This document shows, piece by piece, positions 10,501 to 18,576 of a stretch of 64,000 bases of DNA. The position numbers and the translations under genes are program-made. The DNA is taken from contig CAWKCY010000005.1 in NCBI GenBank assembly GCA_963848195.1, positions 124,001 to 188,000 on the forward strand, given 5' to 3'. The first letter of the stretch is position 1. Every line of letters starts with the position of its first letter. The DNA is from CAVQBP01 sp963848195 (GTDB taxonomy: Bacteria > Bacteroidota > Ignavibacteria > Ignavibacteriales > Ignavibacteriaceae). The notes under the pieces were generated by a model. It was not told where the DNA came from. It was given only the letters and a program-made list of their open reading frames with translations, and did no database searches.

Positions 10501-10563
10501 ACTTTATATTCTAATTGGAACAAAAAAGTTAAAGCTAATTACTATTCAAGTACTCTCAAATGA
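7507..10563 (+). CDS. Membrane Ser/Thr protein kinase with TPR sensor domain
   Basis: 1018 residues. A PknB-type kinase domain spans about 79-375: glycine loop IAEGGMGFVF, catalytic Lys111 (VALKI), HRDLKPNN at 202-209 with Asp204, DFG at 222-224 and the activation segment ending TPEYASPEQI. The catalytic residues are intact. One transmembrane helix (about 399-421) follows, then some 600 residues of tetratricopeptide repeats of the kinesin-light-chain style (HPDVAYALSNLGLLYY, HPSVAICLNKLGFINY). This places the kinase in the cytoplasm and the TPR array on the far side of the inner membrane, where it could sense a protein ligand. It is probably co-transcribed with the ECF-like sigma gene just upstream, a common pairing. 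Confidence 0.92.
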   Translation: MNNERWEKIGIIFEEALKLTEPERTEFISDACGGDSELLEEVRSLIEADTNIPSVLQGQASDAIPIQSLKNYEGKIIGNYRIMNQIAEGGMGFVFLAERADGQFEQKVALKIIKPGMNSTEIIRRFQFERQILARLQHPNIARLLDGGLTEEKLPYFTMEYVEGEPIDQYCDKNNLSLNERLKLFSDVCNAIKYAHQNLVIHRDLKPNNIIIKKDGTVKLLDFGIAKVFAEDDSLDQIALTRTGLYVLTPEYASPEQIKRESISTSTDIYSLGLILYQLITGKKVFEIKTRSPLELEKIICYTEPVKPSSAIKLLLAKNRSIAEQISIAHRTHVDKLIKALSGDLDNICLMALSKEPERRYSSTEQFQQDIINYLEGRPVTARQSTVYYRTNKFIIRHKIGVISALSIFLIAASLTTFYFIQLKEERDKAQIEAKKAEEVSKFLTNIFKLSDPYQARGETITARELLDRGAQKINQELSTQPDIKATMLKVIGDVYTNLGLFDKSEPLLKEALKIRKEFSNNGIEEAKSLRDLGQLYTFEGEYSKADTLLSKALDIYKINSAKEDNDYGWILGDLAWVFKSRGNYSKSELYYKKAIEVLKRNKESSNEDLLTMMNNFALELHEEGKYAEAEKMFKETLRLQKEIYGSKPHPELSTTTYNLAELLRDRGKYDEAEEMFKTSLAMDTKLSGSENPDVAYSLQGLASVYKIKGNFNEAQKLFLKVLNMRKKFLGDNHPDVAYALSNLGLLYYAEEKYDSSQNYYERGLLLHKKLNGPNHPSVAICLNKLGFINYKKGNYKKAESQIRQSMRIEEKSIGKKNLTYASDLLTLAFIKSAFKDNDSIAILSKEVVKTAEESMGTDKSPFMAGCYNGIAELALKVNNYKKADSLYNRSINMYKQIAGADNLNTINTSFDYARLLIKIDSLNKATEIVGKNLEILKKNFKEDIWGIAEGKSLLGDIYLKKKEFMKAENLLLDSYYSYKKEFGQNDFHTKEIAKKLVTLYSNWNKKVKANYYSSTLK

Positions 10564-10859
10564 TTTTTATTTAAAAGAGATAGGGGAAAAATATATTTTA
10601 AGGAATATCTGCCTCCGGAAATTTGCCGGAATGTTGAAATAAGAAATTTTGGAAGTTAAAATCATTGAATTTTATTATTGCATATTTAGGAATAAACTTG
10701 CTTATCTAGCATTCCTTTAGTAATTTAATTGAAATATTTACAGGGTTCGATTTCTTTTAGGTTATTCATGAAAAACTTGCCTTTTAAATTCAAATAGTTT
10801 CTTAAACGAAATTGTCCTGTCAAGAAAATGGGTAGTAAAATTATTGTATCAGGTAAATA

Positions 10860-12533
10860 ATGGATATCCTGATAAACTTACTTAAAGAAATTGCTGTTTT
10901 TCTGGTAATCGCATATCTTTTTAGTAAAACTCCTGTATTTAAACTCCTCCTTACTAAAGAATTTAGTCATACTGATCGCTGGACACTCTATATATTTTTC
11001 ACATCAATGGCTATTATAGGCACATATCTCGGGATTCCTGTTAAAGGAGCAATAGCAAATAATAGAGTTATAGGTGCAGCCATTGCCGGATTAATCGGAG
11101 GACCTACTCTAGGTTTTTCAGTTGGGTTAACTGCGGGAATTCATAGGTATTTTTTAGGGGGCTTTACCGCTGTCTCTTGTGGTATATCTACAACTGTTGA
11201 AGGTCTTCTGGCCGGTTTAGTTCATCAATATTTCTTTAATAGAAGAAAACATGAAAGAGTATTCGATCCAGATGTTGCTTTTCTAACAACGTTAGTTTCG
11301 GAAATATTGCAAATGATAATTATTCTTGCAGTTTCAAGACCTACTGAAGATTCTGTTGCCTTAGTTAAATTAATTGCCTTACCAATGATTATATCCAACT
11401 CTCTTGGAACAGCTTTAATTATGAGCCTTTTTAGAGATCAGAGATATAACTATGATAAAATCGGATCTTCTTACTCTAAGCGTGCTTTAAGAATTGCAAA
11501 AAGAATTCTTGGTGAATTAAGCAAGGGGCTTGACCGAAATTCAGCCGAAAAGATAGCAAATATTTTACTAGAAGAAACAAGTGTTGCTGCGGTAGCAATT
11601 ACTGATCGACAGAATATACTTGGATTTGTGGGCATTGGAAAAGATCATCATATCCCTGGAAATCCAATTGCTTCAGATATTACAAAGGAAGCAATAAGAA
11701 AGAACAAAATTATATTTATTGATGGTTCGGATGAATATTATCATTGCCCGATTTCTAACGATTGTAAACTTTCCTCGGTTCTGGTTGTCCCAATGAGAAT
11801 TAAAGATGAAGTTATAGGTACCATAAAATTATATGGTCAAAAGAATAAATCATTCTTTAAAATTAATGAAGCCCTTGGACAGGGGATTGCAGAATTAGTA
11901 GCCAATCAGTTGTTGTCAGCAAGATATGAATATCAAAAAAACCTTTTAACCAAGGCAGAACTTAATTTGCTACAGGCGCAAATTAATCCTCATTTTCTAT
12001 TTAACGCTTTAAACACAATTATAGCTATTAATAGGCGAAATCCTGAAAAAGCAATTGATTTATTAATTCACCTTTCTAATTTCTTTAGGAAAATACTTAA
12101 AAGAAATGAAGACATTTCAACTTTAAGAGAAGAATTAGATCATGTTAATTCTTACCTTGAAATAGAGAAAGTCAGAATGCAGGATCATTTACAAATAAAG
12201 ACAATGATAGATGAAAATCTTTTAAATATAAAGGTTCCTACCTTTACATTGCAGCCTCTCGTTGAGAATGCCATAAAACATGGAATATCTAATCTTTTAG
12301 ATAACGGTAAAGTTGAAATAAGAATTTTTAGAAATAATGGTTATATACAGATCGATATTGAAGATAATGCAGGTTCTTATGATAAAAATAAGAACAATAA
12401 CGGATTAGGAATTCAAATTGTTGATAAAAGGATTAAAAATTTAGTGGGAAAAGAATTCGGTGTTAATATACATTGCGATGGTGATCTAAAAACAGTAGCA
12501 ACTATCTTATTACCTTCAGGAGGAATTATTTGA
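10860..12533 (+). CDS. LytS/BtsS-type sensor histidine kinase
   Basis: 557 residues. Residues 1-195 hold the multi-helix LytS-type membrane domain with its Gly-rich signature (NNRVIGAAIAGLIGGPTLG). A GAF-like domain covers about 210-355 (two Cys, CPISNDC). Then comes the LytS-type dimerisation domain with phospho-acceptor His378 in QINPHFLFNALN, and a HATPase domain with LVENAIKHG. In enterobacteria this family senses pyruvate or related signals (BtsS, YpdA). The next gene overlaps by 4 bases and encodes the matching LytTR regulator. The position just upstream of an outer-membrane barrel and a CstA-type transporter fits the BtsSR-BtsT model; that is inference. Confidence 0.88.
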   Translation: MDILINLLKEIAVFLVIAYLFSKTPVFKLLLTKEFSHTDRWTLYIFFTSMAIIGTYLGIPVKGAIANNRVIGAAIAGLIGGPTLGFSVGLTAGIHRYFLGGFTAVSCGISTTVEGLLAGLVHQYFFNRRKHERVFDPDVAFLTTLVSEILQMIIILAVSRPTEDSVALVKLIALPMIISNSLGTALIMSLFRDQRYNYDKIGSSYSKRALRIAKRILGELSKGLDRNSAEKIANILLEETSVAAVAITDRQNILGFVGIGKDHHIPGNPIASDITKEAIRKNKIIFIDGSDEYYHCPISNDCKLSSVLVVPMRIKDEVIGTIKLYGQKNKSFFKINEALGQGIAELVANQLLSARYEYQKNLLTKAELNLLQAQINPHFLFNALNTIIAINRRNPEKAIDLLIHLSNFFRKILKRNEDISTLREELDHVNSYLEIEKVRMQDHLQIKTMIDENLLNIKVPTFTLQPLVENAIKHGISNLLDNGKVEIRIFRNNGYIQIDIEDNAGSYDKNKNNNGLGIQIVDKRIKNLVGKEFGVNIHCDGDLKTVATILLPSGGII

Positions 12534-13243
12534 AGCTAAAAGCTATAATTATTGAAGATGAATTTAATGTCAGGGGTGAAATGGAATATTTACTGAATGA
12601 AACAGGGGAAGTAGATGTTTTGCAAAAGTGCGCTAACGCTCTGGAGGGGATTAAAGCAATAAATAATTTGCATCCGGATGTAATTTTTCTAGATATTCAA
12701 TTGCCAGTTATCAACGGTTTTGAAATGTTATCAATGATAGAAGAACATGTATTACCAAGAGTAGTTTTTGTTACAGCTTATGATGAATATGCTTTGAAAG
12801 CTTTTGAAAATGACGCAGCAGATTATTTATTAAAACCGGTTGAAAACAGCAGATTAAGAAAAACAATCGAAAAGTTAAAACACTCTATTCAAAACAATAG
12901 CCCCCAGACTCTTAAGATACCGCAATTAAAAAGAATACCAAGTATTGGTACAAATAAAATAAAACTTGTAGATATTGACAACATAGAATATGTTCATTCA
13001 AGTGAAACCGGAGTCTTTTTCTTTTGCGGAGAAAAAAGATGTTTTACCGAATTAACTTTAAAGATTCTAGAAGATAAAACAAAGCTTCTGAGATGCCATA
13101 AGCAGTATTTGATAAATCCTGATAAAATTGATGAAATTTTATTTGAAGAGAATTCTTCTGGGAAAATAAAGACAAATAGTCAGCACTTGATTCCTATTAG
13201 CCGTCATTATTTGAAAGAATTAAAAGATTATTTAGGGATCTAA
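12530..13243 (+). CDS. LytTR-family response regulator
   Basis: 237 residues. The receiver domain (1-120) shows the acidic pair ED at 9-11, phospho-acceptor Asp55 (VIFLD), Thr in FVTAYDEYALKAF and Lys in YLLKPV. The LytTR DNA-binding domain covers about 140-237 (IEYVHSSETGVFFF, RCHKQYLINPDKI, PISRHYLKEL). The start is TTG, overlapping the kinase stop (ATTTGA), which implies translational coupling. LytTR proteins usually bind two direct repeats about two helical turns apart; such a repeat begins at its own stop codon. Likely targets are the following porin and cstA genes. Confidence 0.9.
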   Translation: MKLKAIIIEDEFNVRGEMEYLLNETGEVDVLQKCANALEGIKAINNLHPDVIFLDIQLPVINGFEMLSMIEEHVLPRVVFVTAYDEYALKAFENDAADYLLKPVENSRLRKTIEKLKHSIQNNSPQTLKIPQLKRIPSIGTNKIKLVDIDNIEYVHSSETGVFFFCGEKRCFTELTLKILEDKTKLLRCHKQYLINPDKIDEILFEENSSGKIKTNSQHLIPISRHYLKELKDYLGI

Positions 13244-13273
13244 TGCATCTTAGTTAAACAATAATGCATCTTA
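13241..13273. promoter_or_regulatory. Direct repeat, candidate LytTR operator
   Basis: The 12-mer taatgcatctta occurs at 13241-13252 and again at 13262-13273, a 21-bp period with a 9-bp gap. It starts on the stop codon of the LytTR gene, about 190 bp before the porin start. The period fits a two-site LytTR operator, but no consensus for this regulator is known. Confidence 0.35.
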
Positions 13274-13465
13274 ATCTCAAATAATACCTCCTACTCTATT
13301 TCCCTTTGCCAATACAGTCTAATCTTTCTAAGTTTTATTTATAAAGAGGAAGATAATTAATAATTAGTTGTTAGAACTTAAGCAACATTTATTGATTTAG
13401 GGCAATCAAAAAAATATGGGTGCTGAAAAAAACTCACTTTTTTCTAATAATATGGGAGACTTACA

Positions 13466-14656
13466 ATGAAAAAAATTATTCTGCTTTCTTTTTCTCTTTT
13501 GATATCTAGTTCACTTTTTGGACAAAATGTAAAAACCGGTGGTGATGAAGGTTTATCTATAAAGGGTTTTATCAGTACAACCCTTTTCACACAGAATCAG
13601 AGTTTTTCTTTTGGAAACGGACAGAATAGTGAATGGCCAGTTGGGCCTGAATATACTACAAATCGTTGGTTTTATGGAGGCGATGTTCGTAATTCAAGAA
13701 TAACACTAGCATTTACAGGACCTGAATTAACAACTGATTGGAAATTAGGGGGTGCATTGGAATTTGATGCTTTTGGCGGATTTAACGGTACCGGCGCTTT
13801 TAGTGCAGAGCAGCCTACTCCAAGACTGCGTCTTGCTTATGCAGATATTATGCATAAGAATTTAACTATAAGAATTGGACAGGCATGGACTCCTCTTTTT
13901 GGAAATGTTCCTGTTTCCTTATCTCATATTGCTTTTCCACTCGGATATGGGGGTGCGGGTGATATTGGCTGGCGTTTTCCCGGAATATATTTTTATTATA
14001 AATTTAGTTCTGAAGGTTCAACTCATATAGGATTAGATGCTGCAATTTTTGAAGGTTCCTGGAGCGGTCCTGGCGATAATGTAAACTTTCTTAATGCCGG
14101 TAATGCCGGGACACCTCAATTGGAAGTTAGATTAAATTTAGATAGTAAATTATCTGAGAAAGCTGATTTTAAGGCATATCTGGTTGGTCATTTTGACAAA
14201 AAAAATCTTGCCGGAGTTAATGTAGATAAATCAATTGACCTAACCGGAACAGCTGTTGAAATTGGGGCTAGTCTAAATGCTTCGGGTTTCCTGCTTCATG
14301 GTAATTTTTTTACCGGTAAAAATATTGGGCAACAATTCGGTGATTTAAGCCAGATTCAAACTGTTAATCATGATCTTTCTTCAACGGGAGTATGGGTACA
14401 AGCCGGATATAATTTTACAAAGGAATGGGGAGTTTTTGGATTTTTCGGAACAGAATCAGTTGATAAAGATTCTGCTAAAGCAATATTTGGTGATGCAGCA
14501 AGATTAAGCAACAACTTATTAGACTTTATGATAAAATATGAAACCGGTCCTTACTCAATAGGTTTTGAAGTTCTTAGCAGCAAACTTACCTACGGAACAA
14601 CAGAGAAGACAGTTAGCGGGACTCAGATAGCATTGAGCACATTATACAAATTTTAA
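13466..14656 (+). CDS. Outer-membrane beta-barrel (porin-like) protein
   Basis: 396 residues. It has a signal peptide (KKIILLSFSLLISSSLFG) and a body of alternating amphipathic strands rich in Gly, Tyr, Trp and Phe (RITLAFTGPE, GWRFPGIYFYYKFS, VWVQAGYNF). It ends in Phe (STLYKF), the usual recognition signal for outer-membrane barrels. No specific porin family can be named. A good SD-like sequence (GGGAG) precedes the ATG. Its position between a LytS/LytTR pair and cstA suggests that it lets the CstA substrate through the outer membrane, which is inference from context. Confidence 0.75.
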   Translation: MKKIILLSFSLLISSSLFGQNVKTGGDEGLSIKGFISTTLFTQNQSFSFGNGQNSEWPVGPEYTTNRWFYGGDVRNSRITLAFTGPELTTDWKLGGALEFDAFGGFNGTGAFSAEQPTPRLRLAYADIMHKNLTIRIGQAWTPLFGNVPVSLSHIAFPLGYGGAGDIGWRFPGIYFYYKFSSEGSTHIGLDAAIFEGSWSGPGDNVNFLNAGNAGTPQLEVRLNLDSKLSEKADFKAYLVGHFDKKNLAGVNVDKSIDLTGTAVEIGASLNASGFLLHGNFFTGKNIGQQFGDLSQIQTVNHDLSSTGVWVQAGYNFTKEWGVFGFFGTESVDKDSAKAIFGDAARLSNNLLDFMIKYETGPYSIGFEVLSSKLTYGTTEKTVSGTQIALSTLYKF

Positions 14657-14760
14657 AAATATTTAGTATCTATTTTAATGCAAGTAAAAGATTAGCTCAA
14701 AAGGTTTAATACGATTTTAATATGATAACAATTAAAGGATAACATTATAAGGAGAATATC

Positions 14761-16497
14761 ATGGAAGCATTATTATTAATGGTCTTATCCTTTGTAGGCT
14801 ACCTGATAATGTATCAACTCTACGGGAAATTCATTGGGAAAAAAATATTTGCAATTGACGACAATAACAAAGTCCCTTCAGTTGAACTGGAAGATGGAGT
14901 TGATTTCGTTCCCACAAAGAAGGAAGTAATATTTGGTCATCATTTTGCTTCAATAGCGGGAACAGGGCCTATAGTCGGACCGGCAATCGCTGTTATTTGG
15001 GGATGGGTGCCTGCATTGGTCTGGGTATTTGTCGGATCAATAATCATGGGTGCAGTGCATGATTTTGGTTCTTTGATAATTTCGATGCGTAATAAAGGGA
15101 AATCAATTTCTGAATTCACTGCAAAATATATTAATAGCAGGACCAAGTACTTTTTCTTTTTTATTATATTCTTAGAATTGTGGATCATTGTTTCAATTTT
15201 TGGACTTATAATGGCAATCATCTTCGCAATGTATCCTGGTTCAGTTTTACCTCTATGGTTGGAAATTCCTATTGCAGTTTATTTAGGATATGCTATTTAT
15301 AAAAAAGGAGGTAGATTATCTACTCTTTCTCTTCTTGCAGTTATTACCATGTATCTTACTATTATTATAGGAGCATATTTGCCGATAAGAATGCCAGCAA
15401 TTTTAGGAATTTCTGATATAGGGATCTGGTCAATTATATTATTAATATATGCATTTATTGCATCGGTGCTCCCCGTTGGGATGCTGCTACAGCCTCGTGA
15501 TTATATCAATGGTCATGAATTAATAATTGCGATGGCATTAATGGTTTTGGGGGTTCTTTTTGCTGGAATTGGAGGACATCTTCAGATCGTTGCCCCAGCA
15601 GTTCAATCTTCACCGTCAGCTGCTCCATCATTATGGCCATTTCTGTTTATAACAATTGCATGCGGAGCAATTTCCGGTTTCCACTCTTTAGTCTCTTCAG
15701 GCACATCTGCAAAACAAATTAGGAAAGAAAGTGATTCCATTTTTGTTGGTTATGGGGGGATGTTAACTGAAGGAGCATTAGCTACACTAGTAATAATTGC
15801 AACTGTTGCCGGTATTGGAATGGGATACACGGAAAAAGGAGAAACATTTATAGGAATTCAGGCATGGACTCATCATTATTCGTCATGGGCTGCAGCCGGG
15901 GGCTTAGGATCAAAAGTAGGAGCTTTTGTTGATGGTTCTGCTAATTTATTAGGAGCCATTGGCATCCCCCAGAATATAGCAATTGTTATAATGGGAGTTT
16001 TTGTTGCTTCATTTGCAGGTACAACTTTAGATACAGCAACGCGTATACAAAGATATGTGTTGACAGAAATGTTTCCAAAAACATTTAAGAACAGATATTT
16101 TTCTACAGCCGTGGTTGTTTTAGCTGCATTTGTTCTTATTTTTTCAACCGGAGCAAATGGAAAAGGTGCTTTGTCTTTATGGCCTTTATTCGGAGCTGTA
16201 AATCAAATATTAGCTGCCCTGGCTTTAATTATAATTTCTATTTATCTGAAGCAGAAAAGCAACTGGGCATGGGTAGTTAGTGCAATTCCTGCGGTTTTTA
16301 TGTTTATAATGACTCTTTGGGCAACTATCATTAATCAAATTGATTTTGGTAACTCAAACAATTTATTGCTTCAGATTCTAAATGTAATAATCATTTTATC
16401 CATGATATGGGTTGCAGGAGAGGGAGTAGTAAAATTCTTTATAACAAAAACGGAAAAAAGACCATTACATGCTAGTACTTCTGCAGGAACTATTTAG
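14761..16497 (+). CDS. cstA: CstA/BtsT-family transporter
   Basis: 578 residues with about 15 membrane helices. The N-terminal signature GHHFASIAGTGPIVGPAIAVIWGW and the MGAVHDFGSL motif are typical of the carbon-starvation CstA family. FAGTTLDTATRIQRYV near residue 425 is also conserved. E. coli members are about 700 residues; this is the shorter version seen in many Bacteroidota. Experimentally studied members move pyruvate (BtsT, CstA) or help peptide use. An AGGAG ribosome site lies just before the ATG. LytS/LytTR control is likely from gene order, as for BtsSR and BtsT. Transport of pyruvate here is inference. Confidence 0.92.
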   Translation: MEALLLMVLSFVGYLIMYQLYGKFIGKKIFAIDDNNKVPSVELEDGVDFVPTKKEVIFGHHFASIAGTGPIVGPAIAVIWGWVPALVWVFVGSIIMGAVHDFGSLIISMRNKGKSISEFTAKYINSRTKYFFFFIIFLELWIIVSIFGLIMAIIFAMYPGSVLPLWLEIPIAVYLGYAIYKKGGRLSTLSLLAVITMYLTIIIGAYLPIRMPAILGISDIGIWSIILLIYAFIASVLPVGMLLQPRDYINGHELIIAMALMVLGVLFAGIGGHLQIVAPAVQSSPSAAPSLWPFLFITIACGAISGFHSLVSSGTSAKQIRKESDSIFVGYGGMLTEGALATLVIIATVAGIGMGYTEKGETFIGIQAWTHHYSSWAAAGGLGSKVGAFVDGSANLLGAIGIPQNIAIVIMGVFVASFAGTTLDTATRIQRYVLTEMFPKTFKNRYFSTAVVVLAAFVLIFSTGANGKGALSLWPLFGAVNQILAALALIIISIYLKQKSNWAWVVSAIPAVFMFIMTLWATIINQIDFGNSNNLLLQILNVIIILSMIWVAGEGVVKFFITKTEKRPLHASTSAGTI

Positions 16498-16520
16498 TGT
16501 TTAATTATAAAAACTTCCAG

Positions 16521-16546
16521 ATCCCTGGTATCAGATTATCAGGGAT
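16521..16546 (+). terminator. Hairpin after cstA
   Basis: The stem atccctg / cagggat extends to about 10 bp with a wobble pair, has a 6-nt loop, and is followed by tcggtttt. It lies 23 bases after the cstA stop, consistent with an intrinsic terminator or attenuator before the small membrane protein gene. Confidence 0.6.
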
Positions 16547-16565
16547 TCGGTTTTGGTAATGCAAT

Positions 16566-17009
16566 ATGATAAACGTAGAACTCAAACAAACTTACTTCAA
16601 ATTATTAATACCATTTTTGATTGTATTACTATTAATCTATATCGCACAGATAACAAATATAATTATTAAAAATGATTTAGGTTCTAACAGAATAATATCT
16701 ATATCTCTTTTCACACTTGCAGCAATATTTAGCCTGGCAATACCAATATTATACAGAACTTTATTTGTTTCCAAAATTAAGGATCGTAAATCCATAACCA
16801 AAGAGGAATTTATTAATTTCGAAAAGAGAATAATCACAATCGTTATGGCCGCACCATATATTACAATTGCAGCTATATTCTTTAACCTGCCGGGTTTTTA
16901 TTTTGGGGGTATAATTCTCTTTGCGATATATTCTGTTTATTATTATTATCCATCGACTAAAAGGATAAAATTTGAGAAGAAAATATTCAGATTAAACGGG
17001 CAGGAATAA
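16566..17009 (+). CDS. Small membrane protein of unknown function
   Basis: 147 residues with four predicted membrane helices (about 13-29, 43-63, 90-106 and 108-126) and short charged loops (KIKDRKSITKEEF). I do not recognise the family. It follows cstA by 68 bp and precedes a small soluble protein and an ArsA-like ATPase on the same strand, so it may be the membrane member of that module or an accessory of CstA. The ATG at 16566 fits the length of the first helix. Confidence 0.6.
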   Translation: MINVELKQTYFKLLIPFLIVLLLIYIAQITNIIIKNDLGSNRIISISLFTLAAIFSLAIPILYRTLFVSKIKDRKSITKEEFINFEKRIITIVMAAPYITIAAIFFNLPGFYFGGIILFAIYSVYYYYPSTKRIKFEKKIFRLNGQE

Positions 17010-17083
17010 CTTCGTAAATTAGAGATAATAATTAATTACTAATAATAAAAGATCCATACTGTCTGGAGTATAGTTAAAATTTA

Positions 17084-17374
17084 GTGAAAAAGATTATAAC
17101 TGAAATAAAAAAGGAATTATTTAAAGCCTGGCATTTTTATGATTTAATGGCAAGAAATTCAACGGTAGATAAATTAGAATATGAATTGATTGAAATGGAA
17201 AATATATTTGGGTTGATTACTCTCAGTTCTTTCGTAGGACTACCCTCGCCGCCAATGCAGATTACGTTGGATTTAATGCCGGATATGGAAAAACATTTTA
17301 TTATGATGCTGAATAAAATCGATACTGCGGAAAGCCCCTTATCTGATCTTTTATCAAATTTTGATGTAATATAA
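17084..17374 (+). CDS. Small protein encoded next to an ArsA-like ATPase
   Basis: 96 residues, mostly helical, no signal peptide and no Cys. It starts at GTG. The central stretch FVGLPSPPMQITLDLMPDME resembles, from memory, small partner proteins found beside ArsA-type ATPases in other phyla, but this cannot be confirmed here. It ends 2 bases before the ATPase start, so the two are almost certainly co-translated. No function can be assigned. Confidence 0.6.
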   Translation: MKKIITEIKKELFKAWHFYDLMARNSTVDKLEYELIEMENIFGLITLSSFVGLPSPPMQITLDLMPDMEKHFIMMLNKIDTAESPLSDLLSNFDVI

Positions 17375-17376
17375 AA

Positions 17377-18360
17377 ATGGGAAATTCGGTTAACATTTTC
17401 TTTTTAGGTAAAGGTGGAGTTGGCAAATCAACATCTTCGTCACTTACTGCTGTTCAACTCGCAAACTGTAATAAAGATGTCCTATTAGTTTCGATGGATC
17501 CTGCTCATAATCAATCAGACATTTTTGAAAAGAAATTCTCGGAAAAGCCTTGTAGAATGAGAGAGAACTTAACTATAAAGGAAATCGAAATTAATTACTG
17601 GATAAAAAAATATTTAAGAGAAATAGAGTTAAATATTAAACGAACTTATTCCTATTTAACAGCGTTAAATATAGAAAAGTATTTCAGTGTTCTAAAATAT
17701 TCACCTGGAATTGAAGAATATGCTTTATTACTGGCTTTTACAGAAATTAAAGATGAATATAAGAAAAAAGACTATATTATTTTTGATATGCCTCCTACAG
17801 CTTTAACTCTAAAATTTTTTGGTCTTCCAAAACTTTCTTTAATATGGCTACAAAAGCTTCTTGAGCTTCGTGAAGATATAATAAAAAAAAGAGAAATAAT
17901 AACTAAAGTCAGATTTGGTAAAATGGAATTCGAAAGAGATAAAATCTTAAATAAATTAAATCAGCAGATTGTTTCATATGAAGAAATAAAAAAAATATTT
18001 GAAGATAAAAATAAAACGATTATAAACTTAGTTATGAATCCAGATAAATTATCTTTTTCCGAATCGGAACTCATAAGAGAAAAGCTAGGAGAGTTTGATC
18101 TTGATATTAGCAATATTATTATCAATAAATATTATAAAGATTTTAACATAGAACAGATAAGAAAAGAGTTTAATTATAAAAAAATTCAGGTTTTTCCACT
18201 AAGTGAAATACCATTAATTGGAGTGGAAATTCTTGAAAAATATCTTTCAACTAAAGCTTTTTTTGATATGTCCTTAATTGAGGATCTGAAAGAAGAGAAA
18301 TCAAATTTTGAAAATTTGTACTATTTGACTCCTAGAAGAAAATTTAATTCGTTGAGTTGA
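17377..18360 (+). CDS. ArsA/Get3-like P-loop ATPase
   Basis: 327 residues. The deviant Walker A GKGGVGKST (11-19), switch region SMDPAHNQSDIF and FDMPPTALTLKFFGLP are the three landmarks of the ArsA/Get3 branch of SIMIBI NTPases. There is one copy of the ATPase domain, as in Get3-like proteins, not the doubled ArsA of plasmids, and no ArsB, ArsD or arsenate reductase is nearby. An arsenite role is therefore doubtful. Eukaryotic Get3 handles tail-anchored proteins; the adjacent membrane protein and small protein may be client or partner. The protein is unusually Lys/Ile-rich toward the C-terminus. Confidence 0.78.
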   Translation: MGNSVNIFFLGKGGVGKSTSSSLTAVQLANCNKDVLLVSMDPAHNQSDIFEKKFSEKPCRMRENLTIKEIEINYWIKKYLREIELNIKRTYSYLTALNIEKYFSVLKYSPGIEEYALLLAFTEIKDEYKKKDYIIFDMPPTALTLKFFGLPKLSLIWLQKLLELREDIIKKREIITKVRFGKMEFERDKILNKLNQQIVSYEEIKKIFEDKNKTIINLVMNPDKLSFSESELIREKLGEFDLDISNIIINKYYKDFNIEQIRKEFNYKKIQVFPLSEIPLIGVEILEKYLSTKAFFDMSLIEDLKEEKSNFENLYYLTPRRKFNSLS

Positions 18361-18517
18361 ATTGCTATATAATAAATGTAAAAAAGAATTGGAAAAAGAA
18401 TTTCATGAACTTTATATTGAAATTATTTAAACATTTTATAATAATAATTTGTAATTTGCTCTAAACAGGAAATATTTTGAAAAAATAACTTAAAAACTTT
18501 AAAAGGCTCAAAAATAT

Positions 18518-18543
18518 TGTATGGTTTTCACCATACATTTTTA
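18518..18543 (+). terminator. Intrinsic terminator between ATPase gene and satP
   Basis: The stem tgtatgg / ccataca (7 bp) has a 6-nt loop and is followed by a run of T with one A. It is 158 bases after the ATPase stop and about 40 before the satP start, so it may act as a leader attenuator for satP as well as a terminator. Confidence 0.65.
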
Positions 18544-18576
18544 TTAACTCAATATATAAACATAATAGGAGGTCAT

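Noticed and set aside
17377..18360. Arsenite efflux ATPase
   Set aside because: Only one ATPase domain and no ars genes nearby, so the arsenic role is not supported; kept as ArsA/Get3-like.
18517..18576. N-terminal extension of SatP from the TTG at 18517
   Set aside because: It overlaps the terminator stem, and AGGAGG sits exactly before the ATG at 18577.
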